Assembly (NCBI RefSeq): GCF_002024505.1
Contig: NZ_CP019402.1
Span: 1,426,001 to 1,490,000 of the forward strand
Direction of reading: 5' to 3'
Length of the DNA: 64,000 bases
From: Plantibacter flavus
Lineage (GTDB): Bacteria; Actinomycetota; Actinomycetes; Actinomycetales; Microbacteriaceae
This document shows, one piece after another, positions 1-8,120 of the stretch. Made by a program: the position numbers and the translations under genes. Each line of letters starts with the position of its first letter. The first letter of the stretch is position 1. The notes under the pieces are model-generated. The model saw nothing but the letters and a program-made list of their open reading frames with translations. It did no database searches and was not told where the DNA came from.

Positions 1-243
1 GCACCCTTCGGGGGTGAGCCCCTGGAGTCCCGCGACGACGGCGTCGGGGGTGCCGTGGCCGATGCCGGTCGCGCCGAGCGATCCGTACAACGAGCACGTG
101 ACGCGGTCGACCCGGTCGAGCAGGCCGTCGTCCGCGAGCCCGGTGGCGAAGGCCAGGGCCGCCCGCATCGGTCCGACCGTGTGCGAGCTGGACGGCCCGA
201 TCCCGATGGAGAAGAGGTCGAACGCGGACACGTATGCGGTCAC
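1..243 (-). CDS. sdaA: L-serine dehydratase, N-terminal part (cut by window edge)
   Basis: Reverse-strand gene of which only the first 81 codons lie in the window. The residues [18 protein letters not shown] near the N-terminus are the hallmark opening of the iron-sulfur L-serine dehydratases (SdaA/SdaB), which deaminate serine to pyruvate and ammonia. The SSSHT segment belongs to the N-terminal beta domain; the cysteines that hold the 4Fe-4S cluster would lie beyond the left edge. The GTG start follows a purine-rich GAAGGGGG ribosome binding site by 7 nt. The family call is secure; whether the full gene is intact cannot be seen. Confidence 0.9.
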   Translation of the reverse strand, partial: MTAYVSAFDLFSIGIGPSSSHTVGPMRAALAFATGLADDGLLDRVDRVTCSLYGSLGATGIGHGTPDAVVAGLQGLTPEGC

Positions 244-304
244 TGGACGACCCCCTTCGGTGCGACTGGCTCCTCTCACTCTAAGCGTCTTCAGCGCCGG
301 GTGC

Positions 305-334
305 GGTGTCAGCGGGTGTCAGCGGGTGTCAGCT
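305..334. repeat. Three tandem copies of a 10-bp unit
   Basis: The unit GGTGTCAGCG occurs three times in direct succession, the last copy ending in T instead of G. It lies in the 179-bp gap between the divergent serine dehydratase and DrrA-like genes, so it could hold a regulator site or be simple slippage. Nothing else recognisable is seen in the gap apart from the ribosome binding sites. Confidence 0.6.
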
Positions 335-422
335 GTGGGTGAGCGCTCCGTGAGTGCCCCAGCCCACACTGTTGTCCGGGTCGCCCACCGGCGGTCCACA
401 CCTGATTTCGAAAGGCATCCGC

Positions 423-1436
423 ATGAGCATCAGCTCCGACTGGGCGATCGAAGCCCACGGCCTCGTGAAGACCTTCGGCGACAACCGGGCGGTCGACGGT
501 GTCGACCTCTCGGTCCGCACCGGCACCGTCTACGGCGTCCTCGGCCCGAACGGCGCCGGCAAGACCACCACCATCAGCATGCTGGCGACGCTCCTGCGTC
601 CTGACGCCGGCACCGCCACCGTCTTCGGTCACGACATCCAGCGGGAGTCGCAGGTCGTGCGTCAACTCATCGGCGTGACCGCGCAGTTCGCGTCGGTCGA
701 CGAGAACCTCTCGGCCACCGAGAACCTCGTCATCTTCTCGCGACTGCTCGGACTCGGCCGCGCGGAGGCGAAGCGCAAGAGCGCGGAACTCCTCGAGGAG
801 TTCGGCCTGAGCGACGCGGCGTCGCGACCCTTGAAGAAGTTCTCCGGCGGCATGCGTCGTCGTCTCGACCTCGCGGCGAGCCTCATCGCCCAGCCGCCCC
901 TCATCTTCCTCGACGAGCCGACCACGGGCCTCGACCCGCGGACCCGCGCGCAGATGTGGGACACGATCCGCCGCCTGGTCGCGACGGGCTCGACCGTCCT
1001 CCTGACCACCCAGTACCTCGACGAGGCGGATCAGCTCGCCGACCGGATCGCCGTCATCGACCGCGGTCTCGTCGTCGCCGAGGGCACCTCCGACGAGCTG
1101 AAGGCCTCCGTCGGCGAGTCGTCGCTGCAGCTGCGGCTCGCGGACCCCGCCGACCTGGAGGATGCACGACGGGTCATCTCGAGCGTCCTCGGCGTGGACA
1201 CCGTCGTGTCGCCGGAGGCCACCCGCATCACGGCCCCGATGCGCGACCCCGACGCCGTGACCGACCTGTTCATCACGCTCCGGGAAGCCGGGATCCGGCT
1301 CGCGGAGATGAGCGTCCAGAAGCCGACGCTCGACGAGGTCTTCCTCACCCTCACCGGGCACGGCGTCGAGGCGGACGACGCCGACGCCGTGTCCGACACC
1401 GATTCCCTCGACACCGCAGAGCAGGTCCACGCATGA
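423..1436 (+). CDS. DrrA-family ABC exporter ATPase
   Basis: Cytoplasmic ATPase subunit (337 aa) of a two-component ABC-2 exporter of the daunorubicin-resistance type. Walker A GPNGAGKTTT is at residues 41-50, the signature SGGM at 141-144 and Walker B LIFLDEP at 160-166. The C-terminal extension after about residue 240 matches the DrrA family, where it contacts the permease. The ATG was chosen because GAAAGG lies 8 nt upstream; a GTG 69 nt earlier has no ribosome binding site. The stop overlaps the permease start (ATGA), so the two are co-translated. The substrate (drug, lipid or metabolite) cannot be told from sequence. Confidence 0.9.
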   Translation: MSISSDWAIEAHGLVKTFGDNRAVDGVDLSVRTGTVYGVLGPNGAGKTTTISMLATLLRPDAGTATVFGHDIQRESQVVRQLIGVTAQFASVDENLSATENLVIFSRLLGLGRAEAKRKSAELLEEFGLSDAASRPLKKFSGGMRRRLDLAASLIAQPPLIFLDEPTTGLDPRTRAQMWDTIRRLVATGSTVLLTTQYLDEADQLADRIAVIDRGLVVAEGTSDELKASVGESSLQLRLADPADLEDARRVISSVLGVDTVVSPEATRITAPMRDPDAVTDLFITLREAGIRLAEMSVQKPTLDEVFLTLTGHGVEADDADAVSDTDSLDTAEQVHA

Positions 1437-2248
1437 GCACGATCACCATCACCCCGGCCGCAGACCGGTCCCTCCGGAACCACGTCAGCCTCTCGCAGAC
1501 GGTCCGCAACTCCTTCACCATGGCGTACCGCGGACTGCTCAAGATCAAGCGCACGCCCGAGCAGCTGATCGACGTGACGGTCCAGCCGATCATCTTCACG
1601 CTGATGTTCACGTACATCTTCGGCGGCGCGATCGCCGGCGACGTCGCGAGCTATCTGCCGATCATCATCCCGGGCATCCTGGTCCAGACCGTCATCACGA
1701 CCTCGGTCGTGACCGGCATCCAGCTCCGCGAGGACATGGACAAGGGCGTGTTCGACCGCTTCAAGTCGATGCCCATCGCCCGCATCGCACCGCTGGCCGG
1801 TGCCCTCCTCGCCGACACGGTGCGCTACACGATCGCCACGACGCTCACCTTCGCGATGGGCTTCGTCATGGGGTACCGACCGGAGGGCGGCATCGGCTTC
1901 GTGGCCCTCGCCGGCCTTCTCGTGATCGTCTGCGCCTGGGCCATCAGCTGGATCTTCGCGTTCTTCGGGGTCATCGCCCGGAGCGCGAGCAGCGTGCAGG
2001 GCATCTCCTTCCTCGTCCTGTTCCCGCTGACGTTCCTCTCGAACGCCTTCGTGAACCCGGAGACGATGCCGAGCTTCCTCCAGGGCTTCGTGGACGTGAA
2101 CCCCGTCTCGCACCTCGTGACCGCGGTCCGCGACCTCGCGAACACGGGTGTCTTCGGCGGTGACGCCTGGCTGGCGCTCCTCGGCGCCGCCGTCATCGTG
2201 GCGGTCTTCGCACCGCTCACCGTGCGGGCGTACATGCGGCGCGCCTGA
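1433..2248 (+). CDS. DrrB-family ABC-2 permease
   Basis: Membrane partner (271 aa) of the preceding ATPase. A soluble N-terminal stretch of about 45 residues is followed by roughly six hydrophobic segments. The loop QLREDMDKGVFDRFKSMP between the second and third segments is the typical ABC-2 permease coupling motif, and LTFLSNAFVNPETMP near the C-terminal half is the usual DrrB signature. It overlaps the ATPase gene by 4 nt. It faces an AfsR-like regulator across a 24-bp convergent gap, so co-regulation with that gene is possible but not shown. Confidence 0.9.
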   Translation: MSTITITPAADRSLRNHVSLSQTVRNSFTMAYRGLLKIKRTPEQLIDVTVQPIIFTLMFTYIFGGAIAGDVASYLPIIIPGILVQTVITTSVVTGIQLREDMDKGVFDRFKSMPIARIAPLAGALLADTVRYTIATTLTFAMGFVMGYRPEGGIGFVALAGLLVIVCAWAISWIFAFFGVIARSASSVQGISFLVLFPLTFLSNAFVNPETMPSFLQGFVDVNPVSHLVTAVRDLANTGVFGGDAWLALLGAAVIVAVFAPLTVRAYMRRA

Positions 2249-2272
2249 CGACGAGACGACCGCAGCGACCGA

Positions 2273-5200
2273 TCAGCGCGCCGCCAGGGCGGGACTGCCG
2301 AGCAGTTCGAACGCCCTGGCGGCGCTCTCGTGCGCCTGCAGGGGGAGGGTCCGCTCGGCGAGGCGGTCGCGCTCGGTCGCCGTGAGGCGCGCCGCCGCTG
2401 CTGCCTCGTGTGGTGTGCGGACGAGCGATGGGATGTCCTGACGGGAGGCGAGCGCACTGGCGAGCGCGACGAGCTCGGCGCCGACCAATCGCACTTCGTC
2501 GTCGTCCGAGCGGACGTACCAGGCGCCGAGGGCGACGACGGTGGAACCGAGCACCGGTCGGTCGAACCGGTTCGGGAGGAGGCGTCCCAGCGCGAGGGTG
2601 CGGGTGCGGACCCGCCGCACGAGACGCTGGACCTCGGTGGCGTCCGGGACGCCGTCCAGCACGGCGGCGGCGATCGCGGCGGAGCCGACGAGGGTGAACC
2701 ACGGCGATCGTCGCGACTCACCCGGAGCGAACGCGACGAGCGCCTTCCCGTAGAGCTCGGCTCCCCGTGCGGCGTCGCCCTGGGCCCGTGCGATCTCGGC
2801 GAGACCGGCCCAGCCGATCGACCGGCGTTCGGGGAGCGGGGCGAACGCGGAGAACGAGACGTCGTCCGAGAGGAACCGGTCGAGCACGGTGGCGGCGGCG
2901 GCGTGGTCACCACGGGCGATGTCGCCGATCGCGATCAGCCACTCGAGTTGACGGAGGTCCGCCTCGGCACCGATCGCGGTCAGCCCCTCGGCAGCGCGGG
3001 CCGCCCAGATGAGCGCCTCCTCCGGCTCGTCGTTCTGGCTGTGCAGTTGGGCGAGCATGTGCGCACTCATGGCGGCGCCCCAGACATCTCCGAGCGTGAG
3101 CGAGAGGTCGTTCGCGCGCAGGGCGGCCGCTTCGGCGGCGGGGGGGTCGCCGTCGTTCTCCGCCGCCTGTGCCGACATGAGGTTTCCGAGGTTCGCGACG
3201 TGCGGGTCGGTCGACCGGGAGTACTCGCGGAGGAGGGCCTCCGCGCGTTCGGGGCGACCCGCGACCAGCAACAGGCTGACCATCGCGCGCATCCGTGGGG
3301 CCTGTGTCGTCCGCGCCCGTTCGAGTCGGCGGAGGACGCCGATCGCCCGCGCGGACGTGCGGGGATCGGTGGCGAGGGACGTCACGGTGATGATGGCGAC
3401 GGCGATGGCGGGGGTGTCGGTCGACACCGACTCCGGGTCCTGGTGGCGGAGCACGTCGAGGACGGCCGCACCGAAGACCAGGACCTCCTGATGCGCGCTG
3501 CGGATCGTCCAGAAGAGGGCGAGTGCTGCGAAGACCGGGGCGACGACATCGGCGCGATCCTCGGCGACGGCCCCGCGGAGCACGTCCACCAGGGTGTCCT
3601 GTTCGACGGCGAGGCGCGCGAACGCCGCCACCTGTCGAGGCCCTTGCATGGCGGGGAGGAGCGTCTCGGCGAGTGCGACCGCCCATGTCCGCGTGCGGTC
3701 GAGTACGAGGTCGTCCTCGTGCGCCTCGGCGGACTTGATCGCGCCGAACTCGCGGACCGTCTCCAGCATCCGGAATCGGACGGTCCCGGTGGCCGGGTCG
3801 TCCTGCACGGTGAGCAACGACTGGCCGACGAGCGCGTCGAGCGCCTCCACGACCTCGACCTCAGGCGCGAGCGCCGCCACCGCCTCCAGATCGAAGCCGT
3901 CGGGGAACCTGGACATGCGACGGAGGACGACACGTTCGTGCTCGCCCAGGAGGTTCCAACTCCAGTCGATGACGGCGAGCAGGGTGCGGTGGCGCTCAGG
4001 AGCACTGCGATCACCGGCGGTCAGCAGGGTGAAGCGGTTCCCGAGTCGTCGCTCGATCTCCTCGACCGACATGGATCTGGTGCGCGCCGCCGCGAGTTCG
4101 ATCGCCAGCGGGAGGCCGTCGAGTTTCGCGCACAGACGCGCCGCGACGTCGAGTGGCACATGGAGACCCGGACGGGCTGCGCGGGCACGCTCGACGAACA
4201 GCCGCACCGCCGGGCCCGCGTGTTCGAGGTCGGTGCCGTCCACGGCGGCGTCCAGCGGGTCGAGCTGGTAGACGTGCTCGGCGGCGATCGACAACGGGCT
4301 CCGACTCGTCGCGAGGACGCGGAGGTCGCCGGCCCAGGCCAGCGCATCGGCGATCCAGCGTGCCGCCGCGTCCACGAGGTGCTCGCAGTTGTCCATCACG
4401 AGCAGCGTCGGCCGTTCCGAGAGTCGGTCGATGATGCGCTCGCGCAGTTCGACCGGTTGCACCATGATCGCTTCGCTCAGCCGACGCGGGGTCGGGGCCT
4501 CGCGGATGCCGAGTGCGGTCGCGACCGCGAGTGGCAGATCGTCCGGGTCCCGCACGCTCGCCAGTTCCACCACGACGACGCCGGGTGTGGTCGTGGTGGC
4601 ACGTCGGGCGACCTCCTGGGCGAGTCGGGTCTTCCCGAGGCCACCGGGGCCGAGGATCGTGGTCAGGCGGACCTCGGACACGAGCGTGCCGATCGCGTCG
4701 AGGTCGGTGTCGCGACCGAGGAGTTCGTTCGGCGCCGTCCGGAGCCCGAGCACCATGCTGGAGACCCGGGTGGTCACCGGAGTGGCCACCGGCGGAGGCG
4801 CCTCGACGGCGTCCTGCAGGAGCGCCGTGTGCGCCGCGACCAGTGCCGACGTCGGGTCGGCACCGAGTTCGTCGCGGAGCCGGTGACGGTGATCGGCGAA
4901 GAGCTGCATCGCGTCGGAGCGACGTCCGCTCTGCGCGTAGGCGTTGAAGAGCATCAGCTGGGTGGCGTCGTCGAGCGGGTCGGCGGCGACGAGCGTCTCG
5001 AGGTCGGTGATCACGGCCGCGCCGTCGCCGAGCTCGAGGCGGCTCTGAGCACGCACCCGACGCAGCTCGTCGCGGAGTCGCGCCGCGCGGTGCGCCAGCT
5101 CCTCGCCGATCGGACCGTCCAGTTCAGCGCCGGGATCACCCGTCCAGAGGAGGAGCGCGTCCCGGGCGAGCATGTCGGCGGTGTCCGGGTCTGCGGCGCG

Positions 5201-5548
5201 GATGGCCGTCGACGCCGCATCGGCCGCCCGCGCGGCGACGTGGAGGTCGACCAGGGGCTGGTCGACCGACAGTCGATAGCCGGCGGCCGAGGAGTCGATG
5301 AGGTCGGGTGCCGACACGGCGCGCACCCGTGAGACCAGGGTCTGCAGTGCAGCTTTCGCACCCGCGGGCGGTGCGTCGTCCCACAGCTCGTCGATGAGGG
5401 CGGCCGTCGACACGGCGCGCCCGTCCGCGAGCACCAGGATCGTCACCAGCGCTTTGGCGAGCCGGCCACCGGGTTGGACGAGCCGGCCGGTGCGTCCCTC
5501 GACGAGCACCGGCCCCAGGACGGTCACTCGGAGGTTCGACGCAGGCAC
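2273..5548 (-). CDS. SARP/AfsR-like transcriptional regulator with NTPase domain
   Basis: Large regulator (1091 aa). Residues 5-95 form an OmpR-type winged helix (KALVTILVLADGRAVSTAALIDELW) and about 95-250 a bacterial transcriptional activation domain, the SARP arrangement. An AAA/NB-ARC-like ATPase follows, with the P-loop GPGGLGKTR at 300-308 and a Walker B-like LLVMDNCEHLV. The last third is alpha-helical and Ala/Arg/Glu-rich, like TPR-type sensor regions. In streptomycetes such proteins activate secondary metabolism; no biosynthetic cluster is visible here, only the convergent DrrAB exporter. The GTG start has no ribosome binding site but a TACACT box lies 6 nt upstream, so the message is probably leaderless. 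Confidence 0.85.
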   Translation of the reverse strand: MPASNLRVTVLGPVLVEGRTGRLVQPGGRLAKALVTILVLADGRAVSTAALIDELWDDAPPAGAKAALQTLVSRVRAVSAPDLIDSSAAGYRLSVDQPLVDLHVAARAADAASTAIRAADPDTADMLARDALLLWTGDPGAELDGPIGEELAHRAARLRDELRRVRAQSRLELGDGAAVITDLETLVAADPLDDATQLMLFNAYAQSGRRSDAMQLFADHRHRLRDELGADPTSALVAAHTALLQDAVEAPPPVATPVTTRVSSMVLGLRTAPNELLGRDTDLDAIGTLVSEVRLTTILGPGGLGKTRLAQEVARRATTTTPGVVVVELASVRDPDDLPLAVATALGIREAPTPRRLSEAIMVQPVELRERIIDRLSERPTLLVMDNCEHLVDAAARWIADALAWAGDLRVLATSRSPLSIAAEHVYQLDPLDAAVDGTDLEHAGPAVRLFVERARAARPGLHVPLDVAARLCAKLDGLPLAIELAAARTRSMSVEEIERRLGNRFTLLTAGDRSAPERHRTLLAVIDWSWNLLGEHERVVLRRMSRFPDGFDLEAVAALAPEVEVVEALDALVGQSLLTVQDDPATGTVRFRMLETVREFGAIKSAEAHEDDLVLDRTRTWAVALAETLLPAMQGPRQVAAFARLAVEQDTLVDVLRGAVAEDRADVVAPVFAALALFWTIRSAHQEVLVFGAAVLDVLRHQDPESVSTDTPAIAVAIITVTSLATDPRTSARAIGVLRRLERARTTQAPRMRAMVSLLLVAGRPERAEALLREYSRSTDPHVANLGNLMSAQAAENDGDPPAAEAAALRANDLSLTLGDVWGAAMSAHMLAQLHSQNDEPEEALIWAARAAEGLTAIGAEADLRQLEWLIAIGDIARGDHAAAATVLDRFLSDDVSFSAFAPLPERRSIGWAGLAEIARAQGDAARGAELYGKALVAFAPGESRRSPWFTLVGSAAIAAAVLDGVPDATEVQRLVRRVRTRTLALGRLLPNRFDRPVLGSTVVALGAWYVRSDDDEVRLVGAELVALASALASRQDIPSLVRTPHEAAAAARLTATERDRLAERTLPLQAHESAARAFELLGSPALAAR

Positions 5549-5554
5549 GTCACG

Positions 5555-5560
5555 AGTGTA
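5555..5560 (-). promoter_or_regulatory. -10 box (TACACT) of the SARP-like regulator gene
   Basis: TACACT read on the reverse strand ends 6 nt before the GTG start. With normal -10 to start-site spacing, transcription would begin at the start codon. No convincing -35 box is seen. Confidence 0.5.
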
Positions 5561-5591
5561 TCCAGGGCCGTATCCCGTACCACCGAGCCGT

Positions 5592-5612
5592 CCCCGGTCA
5601 CTGAGCCTGTCG
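5592..5612. repeat. Degenerate CTGAGCCTGTCGAAG-type intergenic repeat
   Basis: CACTGAGCCTGTCGGAGTG is a variant of the palindromic repeat also found near 6.27 kb and 24.65 kb in this window. It lies between two reverse-strand genes and has complementary ends (CACT/AGTG). Confidence 0.55.
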
Positions 5613-5649
5613 GAGTGCGACCTGCCGACGAGTTCAGGGAACCGAGGCG

Positions 5650-6288
5650 TCAGCGCAGGGTCTTGCGGGCGGTGATCTGGCCGGTGTCGAAGCCGAGCAG
5701 GTGGAGTCCACCGTGGAACCGGGCGTGCTCCACCTTGATGCAGCGGTCCATCACGACGTTCAGGCCCTTCGACTCTCCGTACTCGGCTGCCTCCTGGTTC
5801 CAGATGCCGAGCTGCACCCAGACGGTCGGAGCTCCGACGGCGACGACCTCGTCGATGACCTGGGGGATGTCGCTCGCCTTGCGGAAGACGTCGACGATGT
5901 CGGGTACCTCCGGCAGGGAGGCGAGGTCGGGGTAGGCGGGCTGTCCGAGGATTTCCGTAGCGTTCGGGTTCACGAAGTAGATCCTGAAGTCGCTCGACTG
6001 CTGGAGGTAGGTGCCCACGAAGTACGAGGAACGCGCCGGGTTCGGGGAGGCGCCGACGATCGCGACGGACTTCGCCTCGCGGAGGAGCTTCAGACGGGAC
6101 TTCGCGTCGGGGCCCGCCCAGGTGCGCTGCGAACGCAGCAGCTTCGCGAGCGGCGAATCGGCGGGCAGCGCGCAGGTGAGGCCGTTGGTGAGCCGGACCG
6201 TCTCGGTCGTGTCCTGGTCGGTCACGGTCGCGTCCACACCGTTCACGGTCGCGCCCTCACCGGTCACTGAGCTTGTCGAAGTGCTCAT
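5650..6288 (-). CDS. CoA-binding (Rossmann) domain protein
   Basis: A 212-aa protein of the small CoA-binding family (YccU/CoA_binding_2), which resembles the CoA-binding domain of succinyl-CoA ligase alpha subunits. The core starts near residue 70 with SVAIVGASPNPARSSYFVG, followed by IYFVNPNATEILGQPAYPDL and the conserved WVQLGIWNQEAAEYG. Biochemical role unknown. It starts 4 nt after metY and shares its transcript; GAAGGAG 8 nt upstream supports this ATG. The first nine codons (MSTSTSSVT) are made of a copy of the CTGAGCTTGTCGAAG repeat, so the N-terminal 45 or so residues look like a recent, probably disordered extension. Confidence 0.85.
   Translation of the reverse strand: MSTSTSSVTGEGATVNGVDATVTDQDTTETVRLTNGLTCALPADSPLAKLLRSQRTWAGPDAKSRLKLLREAKSVAIVGASPNPARSSYFVGTYLQQSSDFRIYFVNPNATEILGQPAYPDLASLPEVPDIVDVFRKASDIPQVIDEVVAVGAPTVWVQLGIWNQEAAEYGESKGLNVVMDRCIKVEHARFHGGLHLLGFDTGQITARKTLR
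6264..6288. repeat. CTGAGCTTGTCGAAG repeat embedded in a coding N-terminus
   Basis: CACTGAGCTTGTCGAAGTG has complementary ends (CACT/AGTG) and belongs to the same family as the copy near 24.65 kb. Here it supplies the start codon region of the CoA-binding protein gene. Confidence 0.6.
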
Positions 6289-6292
6289 GCCA

Positions 6293-7582
6293 CTACTCCT
6301 TCACCGCGGCGGCGAGCGCCTGGTCGAGGTCGTAGATGATGTCGTCCGGGTCCTCGATGCCCACGCTCAGCCGGACGATACCCGGCAGCACACCGGCGTC
6401 GACGAGCTGCTGGTCGGAGAGCTGCGCGTGCGTCGTCGATGCGGGGTGGATGATGAGCGTCTTCGCGTCGCCGATGTTCGCCAGGTGGCTCGCGAGGTCG
6501 ACGGACTCGATGAGCTTCTGGCCGACCTGACGGCCACCCTTCACCTCGAAGCTGAAGACCGAGCCCGGCCCCTTCGGCAGGTACTTGTCCGCGCGCTCGT
6601 GGTGCGGGTGATCCGGGAGTCCGGCCCAGTTGACGGCGGCGATGCGCGGGTCGGCGTCGAGCCACTCGGCGACGATCCGCGCGTTGTCGACGTGGGCCTG
6701 GATCCGGAACGGCAGCGTCTCGACCCCCTGGGCGAGGAGGAAGGCCGAGTGCGGTGCGAGCGCCGGACCGATGTCGCGGAGCTGCTCGGCGCGCAGCCGG
6801 GTGAGGAAGGCGTACTCGCCGAAGTTGCCCGACCACTGCAGGCCGCCGTAGCTCGGGACGGGTTGGCCGAACAGGGGGAACTTGTCGGTGTTCCAGTCGA
6901 AGCGCCCGCTCTCGACGACGACGCCACCGAGGGTCGTGCCGTGGCCGCCGAGGAACTTGGTGGCCGAGTGCGTGACGATGTCGGCACCCCACTCGATCGG
7001 GCGGTTGAGGTAGGGCGTCGCGATGGTCGAGTCGATGATCAGCGGAATGCCGTGTGCGTGCGCCACGTCCGCGAGGCCCTCGATGTCGGCGATCTCACCC
7101 GAGGGGTTTGCGACCGTCTCGGCGAAGACGAGCTTCGTGTTCTCCTGGATGGCGGCGGCGTAGTCGGCGGCGTCGGAGGACTGCACGAAGGTGGTCTCGA
7201 TACCGAACCGGCGGAGGGTGACGTCGAGCTGCGTGATCGAGCCGCCGTAGAGGTTGGCCGAGGCGACGATGTGGTCGCCCTGTCCGGCCAGCGAGGCGAA
7301 GGTGATGTACTGCGCGGCGAGACCGGAGGCGGTCGCGACGGCACCGAGGCCGCCCTCGAGGCTGGCGATGCGCTCCTCGAAGCTCGCGACCGTCGGGTTG
7401 GCGAGGCGGGAGTAGATGTTCCCGTACTTCTGCAGGGCGAAGCGGGCGGCGGCGTCGGCGGTGTCGTCGAAGACGAAGGCGCTCGACTGGTAGATGGGCA
7501 GCGCCCGTGCGCCGGTCACCTGGTCGGGGATGTTGCCCGCGTGGATCGCACGCGTGCGGAAGCCATACTCACGATCTGCCAT
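6293..7582 (-). CDS. metY: O-acetylhomoserine sulfhydrylase family PLP enzyme
   Basis: A 429-aa Cys/Met-metabolism PLP enzyme. It makes homocysteine from O-acetylhomoserine and sulfide (direct sulfhydrylation) in methionine synthesis. [17 protein letters not shown] carries the PLP-binding lysine, and [22 protein letters not shown] and [19 protein letters not shown] are typical of MetY rather than cystathionine gamma-synthase. The length fits the MetY class (about 430 aa). The ATG has no ribosome binding site but a TAGCGT box 6 nt upstream, suggesting a leaderless message. It is co-transcribed with the downstream CoA-binding gene (4-nt gap). Confidence 0.92.
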   Translation of the reverse strand: MADREYGFRTRAIHAGNIPDQVTGARALPIYQSSAFVFDDTADAAARFALQKYGNIYSRLANPTVASFEERIASLEGGLGAVATASGLAAQYITFASLAGQGDHIVASANLYGGSITQLDVTLRRFGIETTFVQSSDAADYAAAIQENTKLVFAETVANPSGEIADIEGLADVAHAHGIPLIIDSTIATPYLNRPIEWGADIVTHSATKFLGGHGTTLGGVVVESGRFDWNTDKFPLFGQPVPSYGGLQWSGNFGEYAFLTRLRAEQLRDIGPALAPHSAFLLAQGVETLPFRIQAHVDNARIVAEWLDADPRIAAVNWAGLPDHPHHERADKYLPKGPGSVFSFEVKGGRQVGQKLIESVDLASHLANIGDAKTLIIHPASTTHAQLSDQQLVDAGVLPGIVRLSVGIEDPDDIIYDLDQALAAAVKE

Positions 7583-7588
7583 GCGTTC

Positions 7589-7594
7589 ACGCTA
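7589..7594 (-). promoter_or_regulatory. -10 box (TAGCGT) of metY
   Basis: TAGCGT on the reverse strand ends 6 nt before the metY ATG, the spacing expected for a leaderless transcript. Confidence 0.6.
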
Positions 7595-7679
7595 CCGGAG
7601 CACCGTCGAGCGCTTCACCGTGCTGCAACATTGCGTCGCATTCGACCGCACTGCACAGGGCCTGCCCAGGGCGTCGGCG

Positions 7680-7685
7680 TATCGT
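7680..7685 (+). promoter_or_regulatory. Possible -10 box (TATCGT) for the riboswitch-sugE transcript
   Basis: TATCGT would place the transcription start near 7691, just before a 6-bp hairpin (CAGCCC-TGATC-GGGCTG, 7694-7710) that directly abuts the riboswitch. No clear -35 box is seen, so confidence is low. Confidence 0.35.
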
Positions 7686-7710
7686 GTGGGGCACAGCCCT
7701 GATCGGGCTG

Positions 7711-7750
7711 CCGGACGAGGGCGCAGTACCCGGAACGCGACAAGACTGAC
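7711..7750 (+). promoter_or_regulatory. Guanidine-III riboswitch (ykkC-III class)
   Basis: The segments CCGGACGAGG, GCGCAGT, ACCCGG and GACAAGACTG occur in this order with the spacing of the guanidine-III (ykkC-III) aptamer. CCGG pairs with CCGG of ACCCGG to form P1; the loop bases CAGT pair with the downstream ACTG to form the pseudoknot that creates the guanidinium pocket. The GGGAG ribosome binding site starts 6 nt after the aptamer, so ligand-controlled access to it is the likely mechanism. The downstream gene is a Gdx/SugE guanidinium exporter, a usual partner of this riboswitch class. Confidence 0.88.
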
Positions 7751-7768
7751 CACTTGGGAGTGATCGTC

Positions 7769-8092
7769 ATGTCGTGGATCGTACTCATCGCGTCCGGTGT
7801 CCTGGAAGCCGTCTGGGCCACCGCGCTCGGCAAGTCCGAGGGCTTCACGAAGCTCTGGCCGACCGTGACGTTCGCGGGGGCGCTCGTGCTCAGCATGGCC
7901 GGACTCGCCTGGGCCATGCGCGACATCCCGGTCGGCACCGCCTACGCGGTCTGGGTCGGGATCGGCGCAGCGCTCACCGTCGGCTACGCCATGACCTTCG
8001 GTGGCGAGCAGCTGTCGGTGGTCAAGGTGCTCCTCATCCTCGGGCTCATCGGCTGCGTCATCGGCCTGAAGATCGTGGGCGGCGAGCACTAG
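7769..8092 (+). CDS. sugE: Guanidinium exporter, SMR family (SugE/Gdx)
   Basis: Four-helix small multidrug resistance protein (107 aa) that works as an antiparallel dimer exchanging guanidinium for protons. E13 and W16 in SGVLEAVWA are the substrate/proton site and its partner. LAWAMRDIPVGTAYAVWVGIG is diagnostic of the Gdx (SugE) branch rather than the promiscuous Qac branch. The ATG was chosen over an in-frame TTG 15 nt earlier because GGGAG is spaced 8 nt from it. The guanidine-III riboswitch upstream confirms the substrate prediction independently. The gene is convergent with a YeiH-type gene, 28 nt away. Confidence 0.93.
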   Translation: MSWIVLIASGVLEAVWATALGKSEGFTKLWPTVTFAGALVLSMAGLAWAMRDIPVGTAYAVWVGIGAALTVGYAMTFGGEQLSVVKVLLILGLIGCVIGLKIVGGEH

Positions 8093-8120
8093 TCACGCTG
8101 GTCGGACACGCACGCCTGCC

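Noticed and set aside
2237..2295. Hairpin between drrB and the SARP-like gene (CGGCGCGC and GCGCGCCG)
   Set aside because: The 8-bp arms are over 30 nt apart and lie in the two coding ends, so a terminator role is doubtful.
423..5548. Secondary-metabolite gene cluster
   Set aside because: Only an exporter and a regulator are present; no synthase, synthetase or tailoring enzyme is seen.
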